This document shows, piece by piece, positions 40,542 through 49,100 of a stretch of 64,000 nt of DNA (the first letter of the stretch is position 1; every line of letters begins with the position of its first letter). The DNA comes from Comamonas thiooxydans (GTDB taxonomy: Bacteria > Pseudomonadota > Gammaproteobacteria > Burkholderiales > Burkholderiaceae_C). The stretch is taken from contig NZ_BBVD01000007.1 in the NCBI RefSeq assembly GCF_000964545.1, positions 248,001 to 312,000 on the forward strand. Direction: 5' to 3'. The notes under the pieces are model-generated. The model was given only the letters and a program-made list of their open reading frames with translations, did not search any database and had not been told where the DNA came from. Both the position numbers and the translations under genes were made by a program.

Positions 40542-41457
40542 GCAGCTTTTCGATGATGCCGTTGAGCTCCTCCAGCGAGCCGAACTGGATGGCGATCTCG
40601 CCCATTTCCTGCTGCTTGCCGTGGCGACGCACGGTCTTCTTGATGCGCACCTCTACATCGGCCGTGAGCAGGTCGGACAACTCTTCCTCGATGCGTTTCA
40701 CGTCGCGCGACTTGCCATCCTTCTTGGCTTTCTGGCGCGTCAGATTGAACTCGGCACCGATTTTCTTGACCAGCGACTCGGCCTCGCGCACCGACATCTT
40801 CTTGGCTGCGATCTGGTTGCCTGCCGTGATCTGGGTGGCTCGGTCCAGCGTCAGCAGTGCTCGTGCATGGCCCATGTCGATATCGCCGGCCATCAGCATG
40901 GTCTGCACGGGCTCGGCCAGATTCAGCAGACGCAGCAGATTGGTGGCGGCGCTGCGCGAGCGGCCCACGGCCTGCGCGGTCTGCTCGTGGGTCAGGCCGA
41001 ACTCCTTGACCAGGCGGGCCAGCCCCTGCGCCTCTTCCAGCGGGTTCAGGTCTTCGCGCTGAATGTTCTCGATCAGCGCCATGGCCGCAGCGGCCTCGTC
41101 GGGCACTTCGCGCACCAGCACCGGTACCTCGGACAGACCCGCGATATGCGCGGCACGGAAGCGTCGCTCGCCGGCAATGATTTCGTACTTGCCGGCGTTG
41201 TCGCCCCTGGAGAGCTGGCGCACCAGAATCGGCTGCATGATGCCCTGGGCCTTGATGCTCTCGGCCAGCTCATACAAGGCGCCTTCGTCCATGCGGGTGC
41301 GCGGCTGGTACTGGCCGGCCACCATCACATTGAGCGCCAGGCTGCTCGGCAGATTGGCCTGCTGCCCGCTCGCAGCGGCCTGCTCTGCTTCACTGACCTT
41401 GGGGCCCAGCAGGGCTTCCAGACCTCGTCCCAGGCCCTTGGGTTTCTTAGTCACCAT
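40528..41457 (-). CDS. parB: Chromosome partitioning protein ParB
   Basis: CTP-dependent DNA clamp that loads at parS and spreads, organising origin segregation. The 309-residue product starts KKPKGLGRGLEALLG, has the CTP/phosphate motif region (IMQPILVRQL, then IAGERRFRAAHIAG with the GERRFRA box) and the parS-binding helix-turn-helix (EEAQGLARLVKEFGLTHEQTAQAVGRSRSAATNLLRLLNL), and a C-terminal dimerisation tail. Five parS-like sites are found within about 12 kb (42057-51866). Unusually, a hydrolase gene separates parB from parA. Confidence 0.95.
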   Translation of the reverse strand: MVTKKPKGLGRGLEALLGPKVSEAEQAAASGQQANLPSSLALNVMVAGQYQPRTRMDEGALYELAESIKAQGIMQPILVRQLSRGDNAGKYEIIAGERRFRAAHIAGLSEVPVLVREVPDEAAAAMALIENIQREDLNPLEEAQGLARLVKEFGLTHEQTAQAVGRSRSAATNLLRLLNLAEPVQTMLMAGDIDMGHARALLTLDRATQITAGNQIAAKKMSVREAESLVKKIGAEFNLTRQKAKKDGKSRDVKRIEEELSDLLTADVEVRIKKTVRRHGKQQEMGEIAIQFGSLEELNGIIEKLRGEV

Positions 41458-41472
41458 TGCTGAATTCTTTCT

Positions 41473-42021
41473 TTAAAGGGAGAGCAGCAGCTCATGCCCG
41501 GCTTCCCACAGTCCCAGTCCGCTGGCCGTGTTGATATGGCCTGCGGCGCCCGCATTCACGAAGCGGCTGCCCCAGCCCTGTGCCATGGCCTGCGCGCGCG
41601 CTACAGAGCAATTGGGGTCGTTCTCGCTGCCCACCAGTATCGACGGGAAGGGCAGCTTTTGCAGCAGCACGGGCGACCAGCCCAGCAGGACGCCGCGCAG
41701 ACTCTCCTGCTCGGTGTCGCCGGGTGCCACCAGCAACGCACCACGCACCTTGCTCCTGGCAACCTGAGAATGTGCCGCCCACCAGGACACCAGCACGCAG
41801 CCCAGGCTGTGCGCCACCAGGGTGACGGGAGCCGGAGCGTCGAGCACGGTTTCCTGCAGGCGAATGCTCCAGTCGCCGCGCAGCGGATGCTGCCAGCTAT
41901 GCTGCTCCAGCCGCTGGTAGCCATACCGGTCCTGCCACAGACTCTGCCAGTGGCCGGGATCGGAGTTCTGCCAGCCGGGCAGCAGCCAGACATGCTGCGG
42001 GTTCAGTGCTTCAGAGGTCAT
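41473..42021 (-). CDS. Small alpha/beta hydrolase, RBBP9/YdeN family
   Basis: A 182-residue serine hydrolase. The nucleophile elbow is VAHSLGCVL and the catalytic His sits in NAGAAGHINTASGLGLWEAG; the acid is probably in VGSENDPNCSV. The start LLPGWQNSDPGHWQSLWQ is a family signature. Natural substrates of the family are largely unknown. It lies between parA (52 bases upstream, including a parS site) and parB (15 bases downstream) on the same strand, so it is co-transcribed with partition genes without an obvious reason. Confidence 0.85.
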   Translation of the reverse strand: MTSEALNPQHVWLLPGWQNSDPGHWQSLWQDRYGYQRLEQHSWQHPLRGDWSIRLQETVLDAPAPVTLVAHSLGCVLVSWWAAHSQVARSKVRGALLVAPGDTEQESLRGVLLGWSPVLLQKLPFPSILVGSENDPNCSVARAQAMAQGWGSRFVNAGAAGHINTASGLGLWEAGHELLLSL

Positions 42022-42056
42022 GACGGTTGGCGATGGCTGGATGGGAGACTGGGAGC

Positions 42057-42072
42057 TGTTTCACGTGAAACC
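42057..42072. other. parS site 1 (parA-hydrolase gap)
   Basis: TGTTTCACGTGAAACC matches the parS consensus at 15 of 16 positions. It lies in the 52-base gap between parA and the hydrolase gene. Confidence 0.9.
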
Positions 42073-42073
42073 C

Positions 42074-42844
42074 TCACATTTTCTTGATGCGGCGCACCAT
42101 CTCTTCGGCGAACTCGACAAAGGCCTTGCTGCCCTTGGCCGAGGCATCGAACACCACGCCGGGCAGGCCGTAGCTGGGGGCTTCGGCCAGGCGCACATTG
42201 CGCGGAATCACGGTATCGAACACCTTGTCGCCGAAATGCTCCTTGAGCTGGTCGCTGACCTGCTGCTGCAGCGTAGTGCGCGGATCGAACATCACGCGCA
42301 GCAGACCGATGATCTGCAGGTCGGGATTCATATTGGCATGCACCTGCTTGATGGTGTTGACCAGATCGGTCAGGCCTTCCAGTGCAAAGTACTCGCACTG
42401 CATGGGCACGATCACGCCATGCGCCGAGCACAGACCGTTCAGGGTCAGCATGGACAGCGAAGGCGGGCAATCGATCAGCACGAAGTCGTAGTCGGCGGCC
42501 ACGGCCTGCAGAGCGGTCTTGAGGCGCTCGTTGCGGCGCTCCAGCGAGACCAGCTCGATCTCGGCACCCGACAGCTCGCGGTTGGCGCCCAGCACGTCAT
42601 AGCCGACTTGCTCGGACTTCTGGGCCACTTCCTTGACGCTGGCGTTTTCCAGCAGCACGTCGTAGACCGTCAACTCCAGCGCGCGCTTGTCTACGCCGGA
42701 GCCCATGGTGGCATTGCCCTGGGGGTCCAGGTCGATCAGCAACACACGCTGGCCGACCTTGGCCAGACCGGCGGCAAGATTGACCGTGGTCGTGGTCTTG
42801 CCCACTCCACCCTTTTGATTGGCAACGCAGAAAATTTTGGCCAT
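42074..42844 (-). CDS. parA: Chromosome partitioning ATPase ParA
   Basis: Deviant Walker ATPase that works with ParB to move origins apart. The 256-residue product has the deviant Walker A QKGGVGKTTTTVNLA (K11-T18), Walker A' LIDLDPQGNAT and Walker B FVLIDCPPSLSMLT. The absence of a long N-terminal DNA-binding extension marks it as chromosomal Soj-type rather than plasmid type. Its parB partner is one gene away. The lysE-type gene lies just upstream (12 bases) in the same operon. Confidence 0.96.
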   Translation of the reverse strand: MAKIFCVANQKGGVGKTTTTVNLAAGLAKVGQRVLLIDLDPQGNATMGSGVDKRALELTVYDVLLENASVKEVAQKSEQVGYDVLGANRELSGAEIELVSLERRNERLKTALQAVAADYDFVLIDCPPSLSMLTLNGLCSAHGVIVPMQCEYFALEGLTDLVNTIKQVHANMNPDLQIIGLLRVMFDPRTTLQQQVSDQLKEHFGDKVFDTVIPRNVRLAEAPSYGLPGVVFDASAKGSKAFVEFAEEMVRRIKKM

Positions 42845-42856
42845 TGAACTTCTCTT

Positions 42857-43468
42857 TTAGTTGGCGGCCAGCTTGAGGCCAAAACCGATCAAAAACACAC
42901 CGGCTGTTTTTTCCAGCCACTTCACCACGGCCGGGTTGGCACGCAAGCGCTCTGCCAGCACCGTGGTCAGCATCACCACGATGACGCTGTAGATAAAGGT
43001 AATTGCTGCCACCGTGACTGCCATCACACCAAAGGTGATGACGCCCTGATGCCGGGCCGGGTCCACGAACATGGGAAAGAAGGCCATGTAGAACACGATG
43101 GCCTTGGGGTTCATCAGGGTGATCAAAGCACCCTGGCGGAAATACTGGCGCGGCTGGATTTCAATGGCCGGCGCATCGCCAGGCTTGGCCGTGAGCAGCT
43201 TGTAGCCCAGCCAGGCCAGATAGGCCGCCCCCACCCATTGCACGGCATGGAAGGCCGCCGGATAGGCTGCCAGCACCGCTGCCACGCCGGCTACAGCCAG
43301 CCACATCAGCACCTGGTCTGCAGCCATCACACCCAGGCAGCAGGCGACACCGGCCCTCCATCCGCCCTTGCCCGTGGAAGTAATCAAGGCCAGATTGCCT
43401 GGTCCAGGGATCAGCAAGAAGACGGTAACGGCGGCTGCAAAAGCGCCGTAATCAGAGATGCCAAACAT
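42857..43468 (-). CDS. LysE-family exporter
   Basis: A 203-residue inner-membrane protein of the LysE/RhtB amino-acid exporter family, with about six helices and the family start FLLIPGPGNLALITSTGKGGWRAGVACCLGV. Other signatures are AAYLAWLGYKLL and LITLMNPKAIVFYMAFFPMFV. The exported amino acid is unknown. It is in the leftward mnmG-parB series, 12 bases before parA, and after a hairpin that could terminate mnmG-rsmG transcripts. Confidence 0.9.
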   Translation of the reverse strand: MFGISDYGAFAAAVTVFLLIPGPGNLALITSTGKGGWRAGVACCLGVMAADQVLMWLAVAGVAAVLAAYPAAFHAVQWVGAAYLAWLGYKLLTAKPGDAPAIEIQPRQYFRQGALITLMNPKAIVFYMAFFPMFVDPARHQGVITFGVMAVTVAAITFIYSVIVVMLTTVLAERLRANPAVVKWLEKTAGVFLIGFGLKLAAN

Positions 43469-43556
43469 TCAAACCCTGCGCGATGGAAAACAGCAAGTTT
43501 ATGCGAGGGCCGTGACCGACGCATCTGCATTGCACAGATGTTGCCTGACACAGTAT

Positions 43557-43594
43557 GTAAAAAGGCACTTTGCTCCCCTTGGAAACAAAGTGCC
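43557..43594 (-). terminator. Terminator after rsmG
   Basis: GGCACTTTG and CAAAGTGCC pair across 13 bases; on the minus strand the stem is followed by TTTTT. It lies 18 bases beyond the rsmG stop, so lysE and parA may have their own promoter. Confidence 0.75.
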
Positions 43595-43611
43595 CGACCA
43601 AGCTTTACCGC

Positions 43612-44274
43612 TCAAGAAGCCAGTTTCAACCAGATCACGCAGCGCTCGGCATCCAGGCCGGGAACCTGTAATGGTTCCACGTGAAACACCTTCACATCGG
43701 CAGGCAGCGCAGCAATTTCCTCATCAGGGTGCTTGCCCTTCATGGCAAACCAGATACCGTCCTCGGCCAGAGCCTTGCGCGACCAGGTGGTGAAGTCCAC
43801 CAGCGACGCAAAGGCACGGCAGCTGATGACCGGATACCGGGTCTTGAGATTTTCCACCCGGTCATGAATACCGCGCAGATTGGGCAGGCGCAAGGCTGCA
43901 GCCACCTGCTGGATGAAAGCAGCCTTCTTGCCCACGGTATCCACGCAGTTCACATCGATCTGCGGGCAGCAGATGGCAAACACCACACCGGGCAGACCAC
44001 CGCCTGAGCCCACGTCCAGCAGAGGCAGGCGCTTGCCTTCTTCCAGCGGCAGGCGGTTCACATGCCGCAGCAAGGCGGGCACGGCGGCCAGGCTGTCGAG
44101 CAGGTGATGCGTCAGCATCTCCTGGGGATCACGCACCGACGTCAGGTTGTAGACCTTGTTCCATTTCTGCAGCAGATCCATGAAGGACATCAGCAGATCG
44201 ATCTGCGCCGGAGCCAGTTCCAGCTTCAGTGCCTGAACGCCCTGCTCCAGTTGGGTACGCAAAACCTGACTCAT
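43612..44274 (-). CDS. rsmG: 16S rRNA (guanine-N7)-methyltransferase RsmG
   Basis: Makes m7G527 in 16S rRNA. The 220-residue product has the SAM motif LLDVGSGGGLPGVVFAICCP and the usual start, LLQKWNKVYNLTSVRDPQEMLTHHLLDSL, with SCRAFASLVDFTTW later. Its ATG overlaps the mnmG stop (ATGA), the conserved gidA-gidB arrangement. A parS-like site lies inside its 3' part (43673-43688), read as the residues FHVE. Confidence 0.95.
   Translation of the reverse strand: MSQVLRTQLEQGVQALKLELAPAQIDLLMSFMDLLQKWNKVYNLTSVRDPQEMLTHHLLDSLAAVPALLRHVNRLPLEEGKRLPLLDVGSGGGLPGVVFAICCPQIDVNCVDTVGKKAAFIQQVAAALRLPNLRGIHDRVENLKTRYPVISCRAFASLVDFTTWSRKALAEDGIWFAMKGKHPDEEIAALPADVKVFHVEPLQVPGLDAERCVIWLKLAS
43673..43688. 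other. parS-like site 2, inside rsmG
   Basis: GGTTCCACGTGAAACA matches the parS consensus at 14 of 16 positions within the coding sequence of rsmG. Confidence 0.7.
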
Positions 44275-46235
44275 GCGGAAGCCTCTTCGTTCTGATTGGC
44301 AAAGCCCTTGAAGCCGCCTTTTTTCAGATGCACCATGAGCAGCGAGATGGCGGCAGGCGTCACTCCCGAAATACGCGAGGCCTGACCCAGGGTTTCGGGC
44401 CTGTGCTTTTGCAGCTTCTGGCGCACCTCGAAGGACAGCGCCGCCACCTGCATGTAGTCGAAGTCCAGCGGCAGACGCAGGCGCTCGAAATGTGCAGCGC
44501 GTTCGACTTCATCCTTCTGGCGGTCGATATAGCCAGAGTACTTGGCGGCAATCTCCACCTGCTCGATCACTGGAGCGCTGAGCTCGCCCAGAGCCTCGGG
44601 CTGCACATCGGCAGATGCATACCGGCCCTGGTTCATGCCCATGAGCTTGTCGTAGTCCACACCGGGGCGACGCAGCAGATCGAACAGGTTGTATTCGCGC
44701 TCCATGGCCTTGCCCAGCACGCGCTCTGACTCTTCCGCTGCCACGACACGCGGGTTCACCCAGGTGGACTTGAGGCGCTCTGTTTCACGTGAAACAGCAT
44801 CGCGCTTGCGGCTGAAGGAATCCCAGCGCGCATCGTCGACCAGCCCCATCTGGCGGCCCGCTTCGGTCAGGCGCATATCGGCATTGTCTTCACGCAGTTG
44901 CAGGCGGAACTCGGCGCGGCTGGTGAACATGCGATAGGGCTCGGTCACGCCCTTGGTGATCAGATCGTCGACCAGCACGCCCAGATAGGCTTCGTCACGA
45001 CGCGGCATCCAGGGGCCTTCGCCACGGCACTGCAGCGCTGCGTTCAAGCCGGCGAACAGGCCCTGGGCGGCCGCCTCTTCATAGCCGGTCGTGCCATTGA
45101 TCTGACCCGCAAAGAACAGCCCTTGAATTTGCTTGGTCTCGAAACTGCTCTTGAGCGAGCGGGGATCGAAATAGTCGTACTCGATGGCATAGCCGGGACG
45201 CAGAATATGGGCGTTCTCCAGACCCTTCATGCTTCGCACCAGTTCGTACTGGATGTCGAACGGCAGGCTGGTTGAGATCCCGTTGGGGTAGAACTCGTGC
45301 GTGGTCAGGCCTTCGGGCTCCAGAAAGATCTGATGGCTTTCCTTGTCCGCAAAACGGTTGATCTTGTCTTCCACGCTGGGACAGTAACGCGGACCTACAC
45401 CCTCGATCTTGCCGGTGAACATGGGACTGCGGTCAAAGCCGCTGCGGATGATCTCGTGCGTGCGCGCATTGGTGTGCGTGATCCAGCAAGGCATCTGCCG
45501 GGGATGCATGGCACGGTTGCCCATGAAGCTGAATACAGGCACTTCACCCTCGTTCACGCCGCCAGGCATGCCGTCGCCGGGCTGTTCCTCGCACTGGCTG
45601 AAATCGATGCTGCGGCCGTCGATGCGGGGGGGCGTGCCGGTCTTCAGACGCCCCTGTGGCAGCTTGAGTTCCTTCAGGCGTGCCGACAGGCTCACGGCCG
45701 GAGGATCGCCGGCACGGCCTGCTGCATAGTTGTTCAGGCCCACGTGAATCTTGCCATCGAGGAAGGTGCCCGCCGTCAGCACCACGGTGCGGCTGCGGAA
45801 CTTGAGACCCACCTGGGTGACGGCACCTACCACGCGGTCGCCCTCCACCATCAGGTCATCCACGGCCTGCTGGAAGAGCCAGAGATTGGGCTGGTTTTCC
45901 AGCATCTCGCGAATCGCGGCCTTGTACAGAATGCGGTCGGCCTGGGCGCGCGTGGCGCGTACGGCCGGGCCCTTGGAGCTGTTCAGGATGCGGAACTGGA
46001 TGCCGCCCTTGTCTGTCGCCAGGGCCATGGCGCCGCCCAGGGCATCGACCTCCTTGACCAGATGGCCCTTGCCGATACCGCCGATACTGGGGTTGCAGCT
46101 CATCTGCCCCAGGGTTTCGATATTGTGGGTCAGCAGCAATGTCTTGCTGCCCATGCGCGCAGCGGCCAACGCAGCCTCGGTGCCGGCGTGGCCGCCACCG
46201 ACCACGATCACATCAAATTCCTGTGGGTACAACAT
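44271..46235 (-). CDS. mnmG: tRNA uridine-5-carboxymethylaminomethyl modification enzyme MnmG
   Basis: FAD protein that with MnmE modifies the wobble uridine of several tRNAs. The 654-residue product has the FAD motif VIVVGGGHAGTEAALAAARMG, the GGIGKGHLVKEVDALGG segment, HYVGLNNYAAGRAGDP-like catalytic region (HVGLNNYAAGRAGDPPAVSL) and PCWITHTNARTHEII, with a normal C-terminal helical domain. Start 46235 (MLYPQEFDVI) follows an AGGA site; a longer frame exists. It heads the leftward mnmG-rsmG-lysE-parA-parB series and carries a perfect parS inside its coding sequence. Confidence 0.97.
   Translation of the reverse strand: MLYPQEFDVIVVGGGHAGTEAALAAARMGSKTLLLTHNIETLGQMSCNPSIGGIGKGHLVKEVDALGGAMALATDKGGIQFRILNSSKGPAVRATRAQADRILYKAAIREMLENQPNLWLFQQAVDDLMVEGDRVVGAVTQVGLKFRSRTVVLTAGTFLDGKIHVGLNNYAAGRAGDPPAVSLSARLKELKLPQGRLKTGTPPRIDGRSIDFSQCEEQPGDGMPGGVNEGEVPVFSFMGNRAMHPRQMPCWITHTNARTHEIIRSGFDRSPMFTGKIEGVGPRYCPSVEDKINRFADKESHQIFLEPEGLTTHEFYPNGISTSLPFDIQYELVRSMKGLENAHILRPGYAIEYDYFDPRSLKSSFETKQIQGLFFAGQINGTTGYEEAAAQGLFAGLNAALQCRGEGPWMPRRDEAYLGVLVDDLITKGVTEPYRMFTSRAEFRLQLREDNADMRLTEAGRQMGLVDDARWDSFSRKRDAVSRETERLKSTWVNPRVVAAEESERVLGKAMEREYNLFDLLRRPGVDYDKLMGMNQGRYASADVQPEALGELSAPVIEQVEIAAKYSGYIDRQKDEVERAAHFERLRLPLDFDYMQVAALSFEVRQKLQKHRPETLGQASRISGVTPAAISLLMVHLKKGGFKGFANQNEEASA
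44781..44796. other. parS site 3 (perfect), inside mnmG
   Basis: TGTTTCACGTGAAACA matches the 16-bp parS consensus exactly. It is within the mnmG coding sequence and is read as VSRE. Confidence 0.95.
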
Positions 46236-46387
46236 ATTCCTGCTCCGGGCCAAGCCCGGCCCTTGCCCCTGCACGAAGCAACCATGCCTCGGCTCTCACG
46301 GCAGGCGGACATGTTCTCGCGCCATGTCCAGCCCTGCGGGGAACCTGCAATTTTCCCACCATTGGCGCAACAATGCCTTGCCAGGGG

Positions 46388-46403
46388 GGTTTCACGTGAA
46401 ACA
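46388..46403. other. parS site 4, upstream of mnmG
   Basis: GGTTTCACGTGAAACA matches at 15 of 16 positions, in the intergenic region between mnmG and the divergent NADPH-dependent FMN reductase gene. Confidence 0.9.
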
Positions 46404-46490
46404 TGGCGGCCTGAAGCCCAGCCTAGATGTTTGCCCTGATAGTCCCGTCTATGCATGAAAAATGCAATTGCTCTGTGCTGCAATCACTGC

Positions 46491-47066
46491 ATGCAAATTC
46501 TCATTTTTGCGGGCAGTACCCGCCAGGACTCATACAACCGCAAGCTGGCCAAGGTGGCCGCCTCCATCGCGGAACAACAGGGCGCACAACCCAGCCTGCT
46601 GGAATTGTCGGACTACGACATTCCGCTCTACAACGCCGACCTCGAAGCGCAGGGCACTCCAGCCGATGTCATTCGCCTCAAGCAGGCCATGCACAGCCAT
46701 GCAGCCTGGATTGTCTGCAGCCCCGAGTACAACGGCAGCTACCCTGCCCTGCTCAAGAACGCGATTGACTGGGCCTCCAGCCCGGTCAAGGGCGATGCAC
46801 AGTGGTCTGATGGCGTCCTGCCCTTTCGCAACAAGGTCGTCGGCATGGCCAGTGCCTCGCCTGGAGGTCTAGGCGGCCTGAGAGCCCAGTCTCACCTCGC
46901 AGCGCTGCTATTGAATCTGGAATGCTGGGTAGCACCGCGCAGCCATGCCGTGAGCCATGCTGCAGAGGCTTTCGATGCCCAGGGTCATCTGCTGCGTACA
47001 CAGAACCAGCAAGGCATGGAGGCTCTTGTGCAGCAGGTGCTGTGGGCTGCAGGGCGCCTGGGCTGA
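46491..47066 (+). CDS. NADPH-dependent FMN reductase family protein
   Basis: A 191-residue flavodoxin-like oxidoreductase. The FMN-phosphate loop is LIFAGSTRQDSYNRKLA and the flavin-contact segment VCSPEYNGSYPALLKNAIDWAS; MASASPGGLGGLRAQ is the third contact. It probably reduces FMN, quinones or azo/chromate-type acceptors using NADPH. The start at 46491 (MQILIFAG) is the normal one for the fold; a 12-codon extension is unlikely. It is divergent from mnmG. Confidence 0.87.
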   Translation: MQILIFAGSTRQDSYNRKLAKVAASIAEQQGAQPSLLELSDYDIPLYNADLEAQGTPADVIRLKQAMHSHAAWIVCSPEYNGSYPALLKNAIDWASSPVKGDAQWSDGVLPFRNKVVGMASASPGGLGGLRAQSHLAALLLNLECWVAPRSHAVSHAAEAFDAQGHLLRTQNQQGMEALVQQVLWAAGRLG

Positions 47067-47171
47067 GCAATCTCCTCTCCGATCCGGACTTCTGCCGGCT
47101 GCGCATGCATATGAAGTGCAACCGGTTTAGCATGGGCGCTTGTCTTTTCATTGCATAGAGAGCCACTCACC

Positions 47172-47780
47172 ATGAAGCTTTACTACAGCCCCGGCGCTTG
47201 CTCCATGTCTCCGCACATCGTGCTGCATGAAGCAGGCCTGCCGCATGAAACCGTGATGGTCAGCACCAAGAGCCACAAGCTCCAGGACGGAACGGATTAC
47301 TACGGCATCAATCCGCTGGGTTATGTGCCCTTTCTGGTGCTGGACAACGGCGACACCTTGCACGAAGGTCCGGCCATTGTTCAGTACCTCGCCGACCTGG
47401 CCCCCGAAAAGAACCTGGCGCCGGCCAACGGCACCGTGGCACGCTACCACCTTCAGGAATGGCTGAACTTCATCAGTACCGAGGTGCACAAGGGCTTCAG
47501 CCCCTTGTTCAGCCCCGCAACGCCCGAAGACTTCAAGCCTGTGCTGCTCGGCAATCTGTTCAAGCGCCTGAGCTGGGTCAACGAGCAGCTCGCCAACAAG
47601 TCCTATCTGATGGGCGATCAGTTCACCGTGGCCGATGCCTACTTTTTCACGGTCACAGGCTGGGCCCAATTTGTGGGCCTGGACATCTCTGAACTCCAGC
47701 ACCTTCAGGCTTATCGTGAGCGCATTCTGGCGCGCCCCGCAGTGCAGGCTGCCATGAAGGCAGAGGGCTTGCTCAAGTAA
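47172..47780 (+). CDS. Beta-class glutathione S-transferase
   Basis: A 202-residue GST. The N-terminal thioredoxin-like half has MKLYYSPGACSMSPHIVLHEAG with the beta-class catalytic Cys10, then VPFLVLDNGDTLHEGPAIVQYLADL binding glutathione; the C-terminal helical half has YLMGDQFTVADAYFFTVTGWA. It detoxifies electrophiles or acts as a peroxidase. A terminator lies between it and the flavin oxidoreductase gene downstream. Confidence 0.92.
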   Translation: MKLYYSPGACSMSPHIVLHEAGLPHETVMVSTKSHKLQDGTDYYGINPLGYVPFLVLDNGDTLHEGPAIVQYLADLAPEKNLAPANGTVARYHLQEWLNFISTEVHKGFSPLFSPATPEDFKPVLLGNLFKRLSWVNEQLANKSYLMGDQFTVADAYFFTVTGWAQFVGLDISELQHLQAYRERILARPAVQAAMKAEGLLK

Positions 47781-47804
47781 GTTTTTCGACACCCATGCAA
47801 ACTC

Positions 47805-47832
47805 AAAAGCTCGGTACCCACCGAGCTTTTTT
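47805..47832. terminator. Terminator between gst and alkene reductase genes
   Basis: AAAAGCTCGGT and ACCGAGCTTTT form a perfect 11-bp stem with a four-base loop followed by T residues, 25 bases after the GST stop. Confidence 0.85.
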
Positions 47833-47847
47833 CATCTGGAGTTCTGC

Positions 47848-48966
47848 ATGACCTCATTGTTCGAACCGATTGAAGCAGGCAGCCTGCGTCTGCCCAACCG
47901 CATTGCCATGGCACCGCTGACGCGCAACCGCGCCCCCGACGCGATACCCACGCCACTGATGCAAACCTACTACGTCCAGCGCGCCTCCGCCGGTCTGCTG
48001 ATCAGCGAAGGCACGGCCATCAGCCACCAGGGACAAGGCTATGCCGATGTGCCCGGTCTTTATGGCGAAGAGCAACTGCGGGCCTGGAAAAAAGTCACCG
48101 ATGCCGTGCATGCCAAGGGTGGCCGCATCGTCACCCAGCTCTGGCATGTGGGTCGCATCTCCCACAACGTGCTGCAGCCAGACAGCCAGTCCCCGGTCGC
48201 GCCCTCCGCGCTGACGGCCCGCTCCAAGACCTATGTGATCGACAAGCAGACGGGGCAAGGCCAGTTTGTCGCCACCTCCGCACCGCGCGCACTCCGGCAG
48301 CAGGAGCTGCCGGGCATTGTTCACAGTTTCGCCACCGCCGCGCGCGAAGCCGTACAGTCGGCGGGCTTCGATGGCGTGGAGCTGCATGCAGCCAACGGCT
48401 ATCTGCTCGATCAATTCCTCAAGACCGGCACCAACCAGCGCAGCGACGACTACGGCGGCAGCATCGAGAACCGCGCCCGTCTGGTGCTGGAATGCGTGCG
48501 CTCCGTGGCCGATGCCATCGGTGCCGGAAAGGTCGGCATCCGCATCTCTCCGGTCACGCCAGCCAATGACATCGTGGACAAAAACCCGCAGGTGCTGTTC
48601 GAATATCTGGTGCGCCAGCTCGCCCCGCTGGGCCTGTCCTATATCCATGTGATCGAAGGCGCAACAGGCGGTCCGCGCGAGCTGGCGGATCGTCCCTTCG
48701 ACTACCAGGCGCTCAAGCAGGCCTATCGCTCTGCAGGCGGCAAGGGAGCCTGGATGGTCAACAACGGCTATGACCGCCAGTTGGCCACGCGCGCTGTGGA
48801 AAGCGGCTATGCCGATGTCGTGGCCTTCGGCAAGGCCTATATCTCCAACCCCGATCTGGTGCATCGTCTGCGCGACGATCTGCCGCTCAATGCCTGGAAC
48901 AGCGAACGTTTCTACGGGGGCGGTGCCGATGGTTATACCGACTACCCCTCGGTTGCCTGCCAGTAA
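47848..48966 (+). CDS. Old Yellow Enzyme family alkene reductase (NemA-like)
   Basis: FMN enzyme that reduces activated C=C bonds or nitro/nitrate groups with NAD(P)H. The 372-residue barrel has SLRLPNRIAMAPLTRNRA, TQLWHVGRISH (the active-site His region), DGVELHAANGYLLDQFLKTGTNQRSDDYGGSIENRARL with the substrate-binding H-x-x-N pair, and GYADVVAFGKAYISNPDL for the phosphate site. Start at 47848 lies 8 bases after TGGAG. It follows the GST gene but is separated from it by a terminator. Confidence 0.92.
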   Translation: MTSLFEPIEAGSLRLPNRIAMAPLTRNRAPDAIPTPLMQTYYVQRASAGLLISEGTAISHQGQGYADVPGLYGEEQLRAWKKVTDAVHAKGGRIVTQLWHVGRISHNVLQPDSQSPVAPSALTARSKTYVIDKQTGQGQFVATSAPRALRQQELPGIVHSFATAAREAVQSAGFDGVELHAANGYLLDQFLKTGTNQRSDDYGGSIENRARLVLECVRSVADAIGAGKVGIRISPVTPANDIVDKNPQVLFEYLVRQLAPLGLSYIHVIEGATGGPRELADRPFDYQALKQAYRSAGGKGAWMVNNGYDRQLATRAVESGYADVVAFGKAYISNPDLVHRLRDDLPLNAWNSERFYGGGADGYTDYPSVACQ

Positions 48967-49028
48967 CTTCAATCCATCAAGCCTCCAGCCCTTTCTCTGA
49001 TTTGGCTGGAGCCTATCGAATAGAAAGC

Positions 49029-49063
49029 AAAAGCCCGGTGCATCACTGCAACCGGGCTTTTTT
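49029..49063. terminator. Bidirectional terminator between alkene reductase and chemoreceptor genes
   Basis: AAAAGCCCGGT and ACCGGGCTTTT form a perfect 11-bp stem across 11 bases with flanking A and T runs, between convergent genes. Confidence 0.88.
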
Positions 49064-49100
49064 CATGGAACGAGCCGCTCAGGAATGAGCCGCTCGGGGC

